From positions 124,001 through 188,000 of the forward strand of contig JALONL010000001.1 in the NCBI GenBank assembly GCA_025454955.1: DNA of 64,000 bases, given 5' to 3'. Shown one piece after another: positions 6,757 to 16,215 of the stretch. The stretch comes from Bacteroidia bacterium (lineage in GTDB: Bacteria > Bacteroidota > Bacteroidia > Palsa-965). The position numbers were made by a program, and so were the translations under genes. The first letter of the stretch is position 1; each line of letters opens with the position of its first letter. Under the pieces are notes generated by a model that worked only from the letters and a program-made list of their open reading frames with translations, ran no database searches and was not told where the DNA came from.

Positions 6757-8943
6757 ATGCGCATAAATCTTTACCAGCCGCTCATTGCTGCAGTATTGCT
6801 TACCACGCCGGTGCCCGCCCAAACCACACTGGCCACCTACGCCGGAGGTTCGGGCAACGAAACCTTTAACGATGTGGTACAGGTATCAAACGGAAATGTG
6901 ATTGTGCTTGGTGCGGCCGACAACATTATCTGGGTAAACAATAACGTTCCCCAGATTCAGCTTACCAATCCGGGCATTACCAACAATACCGGAACCGGCA
7001 AATATGCGTTTATCTGCGAGTTCGACAGTACGCTGCAAAACATGCTGCGTTTTTACTACCTGCCTGCCGGTGCTGCCGAAGATTTTAAGTTTATAAAAAC
7101 CACCAATATTCCCGGCACGCCCACCGGCGATGTGTATATAAGCGGAACCACCGAAGACAGCAACACCGGGGGCTATTTTATTGGCAAACTCAACACCAAT
7201 TTTGTAACCGGTGCCCCTTCGGGCTTTAGCTGGGTGTACAATGTATCGTGTGCCGGCGGCGGCACACCGAAAACCTATCAGCCCTGGGATGTGGGCAGCG
7301 ACGGATCGGTGGTGTTTGCCGGCGGCGACTCTCACGCCTACAACTGGAGTGTGATTTACAAACTCGATGCCTCGGGCAACCGCACCGTGGTTGACGACTG
7401 GCGCATACACTGGAAAGTGGTTGGCGGCGAGTATTACGGCGAGGCATCGCTGTTTCCGGGTGGCCCCACGGGGCTGTTGTACAGCGGAATTGTGTTTAAG
7501 CGCGATGCCAATCGCTGCGAACTGCGCTCGCCCAACATGGCCGATTATACCCTCATGCAGCCCGACGGAAACGGAGGCATGAAACAGGGCAAATGGCCGC
7601 TCGATGTGCTATACAACTCGCCCTGCAACCCCGGCCAGCCCGGCAATACCACCAGCGGCCCGGGCTACACAGGCTACAGTCCGCCCGGTACGTTCACCTA
7701 CGGCCCGCAGTCGGTAGCCATTGACCGCCGCAACAACCACATGTACATCGGTTTCAACGCCAAATCGGTTTTGCCCGACGGTAACCCCGATTTTGAGCCC
7801 GCCGTAATGGCCATGGACAACAACGGCGCATTGCTCTGGTGGTCGCGTCTTTACCACGAACTTCAGCCCAACGGCGATACCGTAAACTCATCGCCCGACC
7901 AGTATATTGATGCGCTGGCCATAGACTATTCCATGCCCGCCTCCACCGGCTATCTCGTAGTGCAGGCCCGCTGCCACGGCAACAATGTGGAAAACCTGTG
8001 GGAAGGCAATTCCATTGCGGCCAATCCCACCGCATCGGGCTTCCAGAACCGCTTTACCGGCACCAACGGAAACATTCACATTTCCTGGTTGGGCAAACTG
8101 AAACTGGTTGACGGCACACTCATGCACAGCACCTACGTGGCCGAATATATCGAAGGCTCCACCAGTTTCGGCGCACCACACCCCGATCCGAACCTCGACA
8201 ACTGGCCCAACCCCAACGGCGGCTGGCCCAATGTAAACACCACGTACCTGGGCAAAAACATGCTCAAGGTTACTTCAAACGGATCGGTAGTGGTGCTTGG
8301 CAAAGGCCGCCGCACCATTACCACGGCCAATGCGTTTCAGAAAATGCCAAAGCCAGGCACCGGCAGCCAGTCGTGCTGGAACGACTTTGTGCGCGTATAT
8401 CAGCCCGATTTCAATGTGCCGCTTTACAGTTCGCTGGTGGTGGGCCAGTGGGATACGCTTAACCAGCAGGGTGGCGACAATGTGCGTTTGTATGGCATGT
8501 TCAAAACCGCGCAGGGTGTAATTACCGTGGGCAAACACACCGGCGCAGGCAATCAGATGTCGGTTATCGGCGTACCGGCCTGGGGAAACAGCACATTCAG
8601 CGGCGAAAGTGCCGTGCTGGTGTATCACCGTGCGGCAAACATTGTAAACAATGGCGATTCGCCGGTGATAATTACCACTGGCACCGGTGCAGGCAACGAG
8701 CCGCAGGCGTTTACGCTTTATCCCAATCCGGCCACGCAGGTGGTGAATGTATCGTTTGGCGGCTCAGCGGTGAGCGGTCAGTTGGTGGTGCTCAATCTTC
8801 TTGGCCAGCCGGTAAGCACAGTGAGCGTGCAGGGCAGCACATTCGTTTCGATTGATACATCGGCGCTGGATGCCGGAGTTTACCTTGTGCAATGGGTAAG
8901 CGGCGGCAAGATAACCACCGGGCGGTTAGTCGTACAGCATTGA
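6757..8943 (+). CDS. Secreted beta-propeller-like protein with T9SS type A sorting domain
   Basis: The 728-residue product begins with a short signal peptide (to about residue 22, ending VPAQ) and has a long beta-rich body with repeated DGSVVFAGG and SNGSVVVLGKG type strands, resembling SBBP/propeller repeats. The last ~75 residues form a type A sorting domain: FTLYPNPATQVVNVSF, then LVVLNLLGQPV and LDAGVYLVQW, ending in GRLVVQH. It should pass the inner membrane by Sec and then be exported and anchored or released by T9SS. Substrate or adhesion role is unknown. A terminator follows at 8970-9002, so it is a single-gene unit. Confidence 0.9.
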   Translation: MRINLYQPLIAAVLLTTPVPAQTTLATYAGGSGNETFNDVVQVSNGNVIVLGAADNIIWVNNNVPQIQLTNPGITNNTGTGKYAFICEFDSTLQNMLRFYYLPAGAAEDFKFIKTTNIPGTPTGDVYISGTTEDSNTGGYFIGKLNTNFVTGAPSGFSWVYNVSCAGGGTPKTYQPWDVGSDGSVVFAGGDSHAYNWSVIYKLDASGNRTVVDDWRIHWKVVGGEYYGEASLFPGGPTGLLYSGIVFKRDANRCELRSPNMADYTLMQPDGNGGMKQGKWPLDVLYNSPCNPGQPGNTTSGPGYTGYSPPGTFTYGPQSVAIDRRNNHMYIGFNAKSVLPDGNPDFEPAVMAMDNNGALLWWSRLYHELQPNGDTVNSSPDQYIDALAIDYSMPASTGYLVVQARCHGNNVENLWEGNSIAANPTASGFQNRFTGTNGNIHISWLGKLKLVDGTLMHSTYVAEYIEGSTSFGAPHPDPNLDNWPNPNGGWPNVNTTYLGKNMLKVTSNGSVVVLGKGRRTITTANAFQKMPKPGTGSQSCWNDFVRVYQPDFNVPLYSSLVVGQWDTLNQQGGDNVRLYGMFKTAQGVITVGKHTGAGNQMSVIGVPAWGNSTFSGESAVLVYHRAANIVNNGDSPVIITTGTGAGNEPQAFTLYPNPATQVVNVSFGGSAVSGQLVVLNLLGQPVSTVSVQGSTFVSIDTSALDAGVYLVQWVSGGKITTGRLVVQH

Positions 8944-8969
8944 TTTTTATACCCCGGTTATTGCCTGTT

Positions 8970-9002
8970 GCGGGTTTCGGTTTTGCCGGAACCCGCTTTT
9001 TT
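8970..9002 (+). terminator. Rho-independent terminator
   Basis: Stem GCGGGTTTCGG (8970-8980) with CCGGAACCCGC (8986-8996), one G-T pair, followed by six T. It ends the T9SS cargo gene. Confidence 0.85.
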
Positions 9003-9017
9003 GTGGGCTATCTCGTT

Positions 9018-9025
9018 TATCTTTG
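9018..9025 (+). promoter_or_regulatory. -7 promoter element abutting a start codon
   Basis: TATCTTTG followed by only five bases before the ATG at 9031. By the usual Bacteroidota spacing, transcription would start at or within a few bases of the ATG. Confidence 0.6.
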
Positions 9026-9030
9026 CCGCA

Positions 9031-9912
9031 ATGCTTCTGCTCTCACCCACCCGCTGGAAAGATTACGAACTGCTCGATTGCGGCGACTTCGAAAAACTCG
9101 AACGCTTCGGCCAGTACATTACCATTCGTCCCGAGCCGCAGGCTGTGTGGCCGCGCACGCTTTCGGAGAAAGAATGGCTAAGTATGGCGCATGTGAAGTT
9201 TGTGCCCAAATCAAGCTCAACCGGCACCTGGGAAAAACTCAAAAAGAACATGCCCGACCGCTGGCACATCAGCTACGAGTTGCCGGGCGGACAAAGCATT
9301 ACCCTGCGCATGGCGCTTACGGCGTTTAAGCATGTGGGCGTGTTTCCGGAGCAGGCCGTAAACTGGGATTTTATTCAGAGCGGGCTGCAAAACATGAAAA
9401 CAAAGCAGCCGCGCTTCCTCAACCTCTTTGCCTACACCGGAGGAGCCACACTGGCCGCCCGCGCAGCCGGAGCCGATGTAACGCATGTGGACTCGGTAAA
9501 ACAGGTAGTAACCTGGGCCAACGAAAACATGACGCTTTCGGAGCTCGACAACATACGCTGGCTGTTGGACGATGCGCTGAAGTTTGTAAAACGCGAACAG
9601 CGCCGCGGCAGCCGCTATCAGGGCATTATACTTGACCCGCCGGCATACGGCCACGGCCCCTCGGGCGAGAAATGGAAGCTGGAAGAGCAGATCAGCGAAA
9701 TGGTTTCGGCGGTAACCGAACTGCTTGATGAACGCGAGCATTTACTTATTCTCAACGCTTATTCGCTGGGCTTTTCGGCCATGATTCTTGAAAACCTGTT
9801 TGCTCCGCAGCACAAGAAGCACCTTACTACCGGCGAGTTGTTTTTGCAGGCAAAGTATGGGCCCAAGCTTCCGCTGGGTGTGTTTGGAAGGCTGGAGAAA
9901 TTAGTTGAATGA
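9031..9912 (+). CDS. Class I SAM-dependent methyltransferase (RlmI/RlmK-like)
   Basis: The 293-residue product carries a Rossmann methyltransferase domain: FLNLFAYTGGATLAARAAGA (motif I), THVDSVKQVVTWANEN, then IILDPPAYGHGPSGEKWKLE. The DPPxYG form is typical of the RlmI/RlmK 23S rRNA cytosine/guanine methyltransferases and their relatives. I chose the ATG at 9031 because the promoter TATCTTTG lies directly before it and the upstream codons overlap the terminator region. The likely role is rRNA base methylation in the cytoplasm; the exact base is not inferable. It converges on the 9924-11053 cassette. Confidence 0.85.
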   Translation: MLLLSPTRWKDYELLDCGDFEKLERFGQYITIRPEPQAVWPRTLSEKEWLSMAHVKFVPKSSSTGTWEKLKKNMPDRWHISYELPGGQSITLRMALTAFKHVGVFPEQAVNWDFIQSGLQNMKTKQPRFLNLFAYTGGATLAARAAGADVTHVDSVKQVVTWANENMTLSELDNIRWLLDDALKFVKREQRRGSRYQGIILDPPAYGHGPSGEKWKLEEQISEMVSAVTELLDEREHLLILNAYSLGFSAMILENLFAPQHKKHLTTGELFLQAKYGPKLPLGVFGRLEKLVE

Positions 9913-9923
9913 TTTGCAGTGAG

Positions 9924-10217
9924 TTAAACAACCATTTCCCAACTTACATTTCCCACAGGATTAACAATAGCCAACCACGGTTCGCGGTCTGATTCAGAGG
10001 CTTTGCGCTGGAGCAGCTTACGTTCGGGTTTACTTAAAGAAGAGGTGGTTGAATTGTCTAAAACATCTACCCACAAAAGAATATTTCTCTTTTGTCCGTC
10101 AGCTTCAATAAGCAAATGAGGGTCTTGCTCTGGAGAAACGTCATGAATGCGAAAATATCCTAAACCTTTGAGCTCACGAAGTACAGTATTAATCGCGGTG
10201 GTTTTGTTGTTTTCCAT
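9924..10217 (-). CDS. Small uncharacterised protein, partner of the HExxH gene
   Basis: The 97-residue product is not one I recognise. Its middle, HLLIEADGQKRNILLWVDV, has the strand-turn-strand look of small restriction-endonuclease-fold proteins, where the last strand normally carries a (E/Q)xK, but the lysine is absent here, so a nuclease role is not supported. It is followed by LSKPERKLLQRKASESDREPWLAIVNP. It starts five bases after the stop of the upstream metallopeptidase-like gene on the same strand, so the two form an operon. Composition is A+T-richer than the neighbouring methyltransferase gene. A toxin-antitoxin or defence-type pair is possible but unproven. Confidence 0.65.
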   Translation of the reverse strand: MENNKTTAINTVLRELKGLGYFRIHDVSPEQDPHLLIEADGQKRNILLWVDVLDNSTTSSLSKPERKLLQRKASESDREPWLAIVNPVGNVSWEMVV

Positions 10218-10222
10218 GACAG

Positions 10223-11053
10223 TTATGGTTTGATGTTATTTACTTTTGTGCTAATGTCTTTTGGAACTTTCATTCCAAGTGCTTTCGAGGCAATGGTTAT
10301 GAGCAGTTTTATGTATCCCTTTTTTGTAATTTCTTCAGTATTAGTGTAGCACCGTTTTAAATTTACAAAGTCGTCATAACCGGCACTAATCTGATCGAAG
10401 TAAATATGTTCTTTCCGGATAACCAAAATATGCAGGCTGCTTTCTGTATATATCGGAGATATACATGGTAAATATAAGTCATGAGACGGAGTTTCCGACG
10501 GGTCATTTATACTTTTTATATACAATTTTGTAATACTTAACAGACTTCCCAGAAATCGTTCAAACTTGCCGATTCTTATCCAAGAATCAGCAAAAATCTG
10601 GCCACCTTCATACATTAGTTCCAGATAATCTACAAGGTCAACATTTAGTCGCTCTTTCATGTATAGGGCAGTAAAGAAATCTGCTTCAATATCAATGAGT
10701 TTCATTAACTGGTCGCCAAAATCATCTTTTAACTTTACCGCATCTTCTTTATTTGGGACCTTTTGCACAGCAAGATGAAAAAACTCATGCAAAACAACCT
10801 GCTTATAAAACAGTGCGGAACATCTGTTTCTGAATAAGGTATTGAAAGACACTGTGTTGTCTTCGGGTTTCACCATCATCATCCAATCTTCGTTGGCATA
10901 AGGCAGTTCGATATTTTGAGTAATCACAATTTTCTCCTGAGTAATGTTATTTTCATTAAGCCAGGAGGCAAAACTGTTTAATTCATTAATTAAATCTTTC
11001 TTTTCATCTTCAGAAAGGGTTGTCATAAGAGCAAGGGATTGATAAGACATCAA
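10223..11053 (-). CDS. HExxH putative zinc metallopeptidase
   Basis: The 276-residue product has VVLHEFFHLAVQ with HEFFH at residues 89-93, and DIEADFFTALYMKERL about 30 residues later. A second glutamate in an EADxF helix is the layout seen in ImmA/IrrE-like (M78) and gluzincin peptidases, where it provides the third zinc ligand. No signal peptide or membrane segment is seen, so it is cytoplasmic. The C-terminal half is unlike any family I know. ImmA-type proteins cleave repressors in mobile elements and stress responses; that function here is only an analogy. It is the first gene of a two-gene operon with the 97-residue protein. Confidence 0.7.
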   Translation of the reverse strand: MMSYQSLALMTTLSEDEKKDLINELNSFASWLNENNITQEKIVITQNIELPYANEDWMMMVKPEDNTVSFNTLFRNRCSALFYKQVVLHEFFHLAVQKVPNKEDAVKLKDDFGDQLMKLIDIEADFFTALYMKERLNVDLVDYLELMYEGGQIFADSWIRIGKFERFLGSLLSITKLYIKSINDPSETPSHDLYLPCISPIYTESSLHILVIRKEHIYFDQISAGYDDFVNLKRCYTNTEEITKKGYIKLLITIASKALGMKVPKDISTKVNNIKP

Positions 11054-11244
11054 AAATACATTAATAAAAAATAAAAAGGAGACGATTTATCTAAAATTGA
11101 TAACAATTCTCTTCTGATTATATAGTAATTCCCGTCCAATATCAATATAATTGAGGATGGAATTTACTGATTTTGCATTTTTAACGGGCAACCGAAAAAC
11201 TGTTAAATTCAGTATCAAAATCCGTTTTTCGGCGTTATTAGGTG

Positions 11245-11252
11245 TATATTTG
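11245..11252 (+). promoter_or_regulatory. -7 promoter element for the DUF4175 operon
   Basis: TATATTTG, matching TAnnTTTG, 59 bases before the ATG at 11312. Confidence 0.55.
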
Positions 11253-11311
11253 AAAGTCTGTGCCGGTTGTGGTATGGAAAACAGTTGACCCCCGCATTAT
11301 TGAACGGAGAT

Positions 11312-14300
11312 ATGAGCAGCACGACCTCTCATTACGACCTTTTGCTGAAAAAACTCGATGAGTTTATCCGCAAGTACTACAAAAATCAGCTTATCCGCGG
11401 GTTGTTGTATGCCGGAGGCTTAGTGTTGAGCGGGTTTCTTGCCGTGGCGCTGCTCGAGTACTTTGCCCGGTTTGACACTACGGTGCGCACCGTGCTTTTC
11501 TGGGGTTTTCTGGCGGCTGCCGGGGCTGTGCTTGCCCGCCTGGTGCTGGTGCCGCTTTTCAGGCTTAACCGTATTGGTAAAATTATTTCGCACGAGCAGG
11601 CGGCAGGTATTATTGGCACCCATTTTTCGAATGTGCAGGATAAACTGCTCAATGTATTGCAGCTTCACCAGTCGGCCGCGGCACCCGGAGTGAGCCGCGA
11701 TCTTATTGAGGCCAGCATTAACCAGAAGATAAACGAACTTCGTCCGGTGCCGTTTACCGCGGCCATTGATTTGCGCCAGAACCGCAAATACGCGAAATAC
11801 GTGGCCATTCCGCTGCTTGTAATCGCGGTTATCTTTTTTACCAACGCCAGCTTGCTTACCGAAAGCACCAACCGTCTGGTTAATCACGGGCAGTATTTCG
11901 AGAAAGAAATGCCGTTTAAAATTACGGTGCTCAACAAAAAGCTCGAAACCGCCGAAAGCGAAGACTATAAGCTCGACATCAAACTTTCGGGCGCCGAAAT
12001 TCCCGAAACGGTAACCATTCTGGTAGGCGAAAACGAATACAAACTCAACCGCGAATCCACCATCAATTTCAGCTATGTGTTTCGCAATGTGCAGAAAACA
12101 CAGGAGTTTCGCCTGAGTGCCGACGGCTTTACCTCGGCCCCGTACACGCTCAATGTGCTGGCCAATCCCATTGTGCTCAACTTTGATGTGGAACTTGTGT
12201 ATCCGGCCTACACCGGGCGCAAAAACGAAACCCTGCGCAATACCGGCGACCTTTCTGTTCCGGCAGGCACACAGATACGCTGGAAGTTCAGCACCCGCGC
12301 CACACGGCAAATGAAGGTGCGCATGAACGACAGCCTGTATGCCCTAAAACCCACAGCCGACAACCGTTTCAACTTTGCCCAGCGCGTGCTGCAAAGCCGT
12401 ACCTACACGCTTCACACCGCCAACGAGTTTTTGAGCAGCAAAGACTCCATGCGCTACAGCATTAACGTTATTCCCGACCTCTACCCCGGCATCAGCGTAA
12501 CCGAAAAACGCGACACCTCCTCTGCCCTGCGCCTGCAGTTTACCGGCGATGTAAAAGACGATTACGGCTTTACCTCGCTCAACTTCCGCTACCGCACACT
12601 CAACGCCACCGACAGTGCCGGCAAAACCGCCTCCGACGAACTGCGCAGCGTTTCGCTGCCCCTAAACCGCGGCCAGCAGCGCGATCAGTTTTACTATTTC
12701 TGGGATCTTTCACGCCTCGATATACAGCCCGGCCAGCAAATAGAATACTACTTTGAGGTGTATGACAATGATGCCGTGTTTGGTGCCAAAGCCACCCGCT
12801 CGCAACGCATGATTTATCAGGCGCCCACCAAACAGCAATTGTCGGACATGAACGATGCCGGCAACAAAGAGGTGGAAAAAGCACTCGAAGAAAGCCTCAA
12901 AGAATCGCAGCAGTTGCAGAAAGACATTGATGAGCTGTACAAAAAGCTCATGGAGAAAAAAACCATGAGCTGGGAAGAACGCAAAAAGCTCGACGAGCTT
13001 ACCCAGCGCCAGCAGCAGTTGCAGCAAAAGATAGACAACCTCAAGCAGCAGAACCAGCAAAACATAAACCAGCAGCAGGAATTCCAGCAAAGCAACCCGC
13101 AGCAGGATCAAATGAGCGAGCTTTTCGATCAGCTCAACACCGATGAAATGAAAAAGCTGCTCGACCAGATGGAGAAACTCCAGCAACTGGAAATGAACAA
13201 GCAGCAGACGCAGAAAATGCTCGACCAGATGAAGCAGGAAAACACCGACACCCGCAAAAATCTGGACCGCACGCTCGAACTTTTCCGCCAGATGCAGGTG
13301 GAGCAGAAATTAGACAATGCCATTCAGGAACTCAACGATATTCAGCAAAAGCAGGATTCGCTGGCCAAACTTTCGGAGCAGAACAAGGCTCCGGCCGAAG
13401 AACTGAAAAAAGGCCAGGACAGCCTGAACAAACGCTTTGATGAACTCCGCAAGGAACTTGACGAGTTGCAGGAGCTGAATGAAAAGCTGGAAAGCCCCAA
13501 CGAACTGCCCAATACCGACGTGCAGGAAATGGAAATTCAGCAGCAGCAGCGCCAGAGCAGCCAGCAACTGCAAAACAACAGCAAGCCCGGCAAAGCCTCG
13601 CCCTCGCAGAAAAAAGCATCCGACCAGATGCAGCAACTCTCACAGCAGTTGCAGCAGGCACAGCAGGAAATGCAGGAAAGCAAAGAAGGCGAAGACATGA
13701 AAGCCATACGCACTTTGCTCGACAACCTTCTGCAGCTTTCTTTCGATCAGGAAGCATTGATGAAGGAAGTAAAGCAAACCAGCGTAAACGATCCGAAGTA
13801 CCCTGCCCTGGCCCGCAAGCAAAGCAAGCTGCGCGATGATGCCCGCATGATTGAAGACAGTTTGCTGGCTCTCTCAAAACGCAATCCGAAGATTTCGCCC
13901 AAGGTGAACGAAGAGGTCACCAACATAAACAGCAACATGGAACGCTCCGTGCAAAACCTTGCCGACCGCAGTTCGGCCGAGGCGCAGAACAGGCAGCAGC
14001 AGGCCATGACCTCGGTAAATAACCTGGCACTCATGCTCAACGAATCGCTTGAGCAAATGATGCAGCAAATGAGCCAGAGCAAGAGCCAGAAAGAAGGCAA
14101 CGGCGAATGCAACAAACCTGGCGACGGCAAAAAGCCCGGACAGGGCAAAAAGAACAAACCCGGACAAGGCAAGCAAACCGGCCCCGGCAAAGGCGATGGC
14201 AAGGGCGAAGGAGCCGAAGGAATACGCATGAAACAGCAGTCCATTAATCAGCGTATCAATCGCCTGCAGCAACAGCAGCAAAACGGACAGCCACTCAGCG

Positions 14301-14725
14301 CCGAAGAACTGGCCCGCCTGGCCGCCGAGCAGGAAGCCCTGCGCCGTATGCTCGAAGAATCGCTCAAAAACGGTAAAGGAAAAGAAACTCCCGGTGCCGG
14401 TGGCGCAGGCGATTTGCCCTCTAAAATGGAGGAAACAGAAAACGACCTGGTAAACAAACGCATCAATGCCGAAACCCTTAAACGGCAACAGGAAATAATA
14501 AACAAACTGCTCGAATACGAAAAAGCCGAAAAAGAACGCGAACAGGACGAGCAGCGCGAAGCACAGCAACCAAAAAATGAGGCAGAAAGTAACCCTGCCG
14601 ACTTTTTGGAGTATAATAGGCAAAAACAAAAAGAAGCTGAACTATTAAAGACTGTGCCCCCTGCGCTTTCCCCGTTCTACAAAGGCAAAGTCAACGAATA
14701 CTTTAATGGAGTAGAACAGCAATGA
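11312..14725 (+). CDS. DUF4175-like large membrane-anchored coiled-coil protein
   Basis: The product is 1137 residues from the ATG at 11312 (MSSTTSHYDLLL); a TTG 45 bases upstream is in frame but less likely. Two hydrophobic segments near residues 30-50 and 60-80 and a third near 160-185 anchor it in the inner membrane. A beta-sandwich-like region follows, then from about residue 520 to the end a very Gln/Lys/Glu-rich coiled coil with KPGQGKKNKPGQGK-type low-complexity linkers. This matches the DUF4175 family that precedes an ATPase and ybeY in many Bacteroidota. Function is unknown; an envelope-stress or mechanical-scaffold role is a guess. Its stop overlaps the next ATG by four bases. Confidence 0.8.
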   Translation: MSSTTSHYDLLLKKLDEFIRKYYKNQLIRGLLYAGGLVLSGFLAVALLEYFARFDTTVRTVLFWGFLAAAGAVLARLVLVPLFRLNRIGKIISHEQAAGIIGTHFSNVQDKLLNVLQLHQSAAAPGVSRDLIEASINQKINELRPVPFTAAIDLRQNRKYAKYVAIPLLVIAVIFFTNASLLTESTNRLVNHGQYFEKEMPFKITVLNKKLETAESEDYKLDIKLSGAEIPETVTILVGENEYKLNRESTINFSYVFRNVQKTQEFRLSADGFTSAPYTLNVLANPIVLNFDVELVYPAYTGRKNETLRNTGDLSVPAGTQIRWKFSTRATRQMKVRMNDSLYALKPTADNRFNFAQRVLQSRTYTLHTANEFLSSKDSMRYSINVIPDLYPGISVTEKRDTSSALRLQFTGDVKDDYGFTSLNFRYRTLNATDSAGKTASDELRSVSLPLNRGQQRDQFYYFWDLSRLDIQPGQQIEYYFEVYDNDAVFGAKATRSQRMIYQAPTKQQLSDMNDAGNKEVEKALEESLKESQQLQKDIDELYKKLMEKKTMSWEERKKLDELTQRQQQLQQKIDNLKQQNQQNINQQQEFQQSNPQQDQMSELFDQLNTDEMKKLLDQMEKLQQLEMNKQQTQKMLDQMKQENTDTRKNLDRTLELFRQMQVEQKLDNAIQELNDIQQKQDSLAKLSEQNKAPAEELKKGQDSLNKRFDELRKELDELQELNEKLESPNELPNTDVQEMEIQQQQRQSSQQLQNNSKPGKASPSQKKASDQMQQLSQQLQQAQQEMQESKEGEDMKAIRTLLDNLLQLSFDQEALMKEVKQTSVNDPKYPALARKQSKLRDDARMIEDSLLALSKRNPKISPKVNEEVTNINSNMERSVQNLADRSSAEAQNRQQQAMTSVNNLALMLNESLEQMMQQMSQSKSQKEGNGECNKPGDGKKPGQGKKNKPGQGKQTGPGKGDGKGEGAEGIRMKQQSINQRINRLQQQQQNGQPLSAEELARLAAEQEALRRMLEESLKNGKGKETPGAGGAGDLPSKMEETENDLVNKRINAETLKRQQEIINKLLEYEKAEKEREQDEQREAQQPKNEAESNPADFLEYNRQKQKEAELLKTVPPALSPFYKGKVNEYFNGVEQQ

Positions 14726-15147
14726 ACCTGAATTTTGAAATGCTACAGGAACAGAAATTATCGTTTGCCTCATCACCCGAGAACATCACGCTCGTTGAAA
14801 AACTCGTAAACGAAATCTGTGCTAATTCTTCGATCTCCGAAGACTATTACGGAAACATACTCGTTGCGCTTACCGAAGCAGTAAACAACGCCATCACCCA
14901 CGGCAATAAACTCGATGCCTCAAAACCGGTTGATGTAAGCTGGACGTCGGAAAACGACAAGCTCAAAGTAACCGTAAGCGACCACGGCCCCGGATTTGAT
15001 TACAACAACCTGCCCGACCCCACCAATCCCGAAAACCTCGAAAAACCCAACGGCCGCGGCGTATTCCTTATGCGCAACCTGGCCGACAACATCGAGTTTT
15101 TCGACGAAGGCCGCACAGTGCAGCTTGAGTTCAACCTGAAAGCCTGA
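14722..15147 (+). CDS. Anti-sigma regulatory factor-like ATP-binding protein (HATPase)
   Basis: The 141-residue product is a single GHKL ATPase domain: DYYGNILVALTEAVNNAITHGNK is the N box, VSDHGPGFD the G1 box, and NGRGVFLMRNLAD the G2 region. This is the RsbW/SpoIIAB-like serine kinase type, which phosphorylates an anti-sigma antagonist, although no partner STAS gene is visible here. ATGA overlap with the DUF4175 gene and one-base overlap with ybeY show tight co-translation. In Bacteroidota this trio is commonly conserved, so the ATPase may act with the membrane protein. Confidence 0.88.
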   Translation: MNLNFEMLQEQKLSFASSPENITLVEKLVNEICANSSISEDYYGNILVALTEAVNNAITHGNKLDASKPVDVSWTSENDKLKVTVSDHGPGFDYNNLPDPTNPENLEKPNGRGVFLMRNLADNIEFFDEGRTVQLEFNLKA

Positions 15148-15578
15148 TGCCCTCCAGCGCCAATCAGATCCAATTTTTCTCCGACGGAATTCCCTTTGTA
15201 CTGCCCGCCAAAACCGAGGCCCGCAAATGGCTTGCGCGAATTGCCCGGAAACATAAAAAGCAGATTGGCCAGCTTACCTACATCTTCGTGTCCGACGAGC
15301 AGCTTTGGGCAATGAACAAAGACTATCTGCAACACCACACCTACACCGACATTATCACTTTCGACTACACCCAAGGCAACACCGTTTCCGGCGAATTATA
15401 CCTCAGCATTGACCGCATCCGCGATAACGCCAAAACCTACGGCGTTCCCCTGCGCGACGAACTGCACCGGGTAATGGCACACGGCCTTTTGCATCTCTGC
15501 GGATTTAAAGACAAAACCACAAAAGACGCCGCCCTCATGCGCAGGCAGGAAGATGCCGCACTTGCTCTTCGCGCATAA
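15147..15578 (+). CDS. ybeY: Endoribonuclease YbeY
   Basis: The 143-residue product has SGELYLSIDRIRDNA and the zinc motif HGLLHLCGFKD (from His112). The canonical third histidine of HGxLHLxGxDH is replaced by Asp122, which I recall as usual in Bacteroidota YbeY. The enzyme acts in 16S rRNA 3'-end maturation and ribosome quality control. It overlaps the ATPase gene by one base. In many relatives mnmG follows directly; here four genes separate them. Confidence 0.93.
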   Translation: MPSSANQIQFFSDGIPFVLPAKTEARKWLARIARKHKKQIGQLTYIFVSDEQLWAMNKDYLQHHTYTDIITFDYTQGNTVSGELYLSIDRIRDNAKTYGVPLRDELHRVMAHGLLHLCGFKDKTTKDAALMRRQEDAALALRA

Positions 15579-15653
15579 CACGCAGCCCGCATTCAGGGCA
15601 TTTGTGTCGGGCCTTTAAATCTGTATATTTACCAATAGCATAAATACACCCAC

Positions 15654-16079
15654 ATGAAAACCATCCGCATCATCCTCTCCTCTGCCCTGCTCGCTTTTGC
15701 GGTGCTTGTCACCAATCAGGCCACGGCACAAACAGCTACCAAACAAACGGCCCAGCCCTCGGCCAAAGCCAAGGCGCTTTACGGCACCTGGACATTCATT
15801 GGCTCCGAAACATTCTCCATGCCTCAGGATCCTAACGATAAGCAAAAGGGCGATGTCCTCACGCTTAATGCCGATGGTACATTCCGGTTTGTAATGGATG
15901 GCACCGAGCACAAAGGCAAGTTTACCATTGATGCATCGGCAACCTGGATTACACTTACCGATGCCGCCACCAACGAAGTGTTTAAACTAAAAGTACTGGA
16001 GAAAACCGCCAAACGTCTCAAGGTCGATTATCGGGATAAGGATGATGTACACAACATTCTCATTTACGAAATGAAGTAA
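15654..16079 (+). CDS. Secreted lipocalin-like protein
   Basis: The 141-residue product has a signal peptide (about residues 1-25, ending NQATAQ) and a small beta-barrel pattern: LYGTWTFIGSETF, VLTLNADGTFRFVMDG, GKFTIDASATWITLTD and RLKVDYRDKDDVHNILIYEM. The GTW start and ADGTF strand are typical of lipocalin-like domains common in Bacteroidota periplasmic or surface proteins. No lipobox is present. Ligand unknown. A strong terminator follows at 16100-16129, so it is a single-gene unit. Confidence 0.75.
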   Translation: MKTIRIILSSALLAFAVLVTNQATAQTATKQTAQPSAKAKALYGTWTFIGSETFSMPQDPNDKQKGDVLTLNADGTFRFVMDGTEHKGKFTIDASATWITLTDAATNEVFKLKVLEKTAKRLKVDYRDKDDVHNILIYEMK

Positions 16080-16099
16080 GTATCAATAAGCATAAATCT

Positions 16100-16135
16100 A
16101 AACGCCGGAGCATTACTGTTCCGGCGTTTCTGTTT
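16100..16135 (+). terminator. Rho-independent terminator containing repeat DR2 copy 1
   Basis: Perfect 10-bp stem AAACGCCGGA (16100-16109) with TCCGGCGTTT (16120-16129), ten-base loop, then CTGTTTT. Bases 16106-16133 recur exactly at 17173-17200. Confidence 0.85.
16106..16133. repeat. 28-bp direct repeat DR2, copy 1
   Basis: The 28 bases from CGGAGCATTACTG to GCGTTTCTGT are identical to 17173-17200. The two copies bracket the membrane-protein gene 16216-17010. Confidence 0.9.
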
Positions 16136-16215
16136 TGGTAATTCGTTTGTCGGGTTGTATTGTGTGCGACTGGCGAAGCCGAATTTTTCCGCACAGTTCT
16201 TTTGGCCATGAGTAA

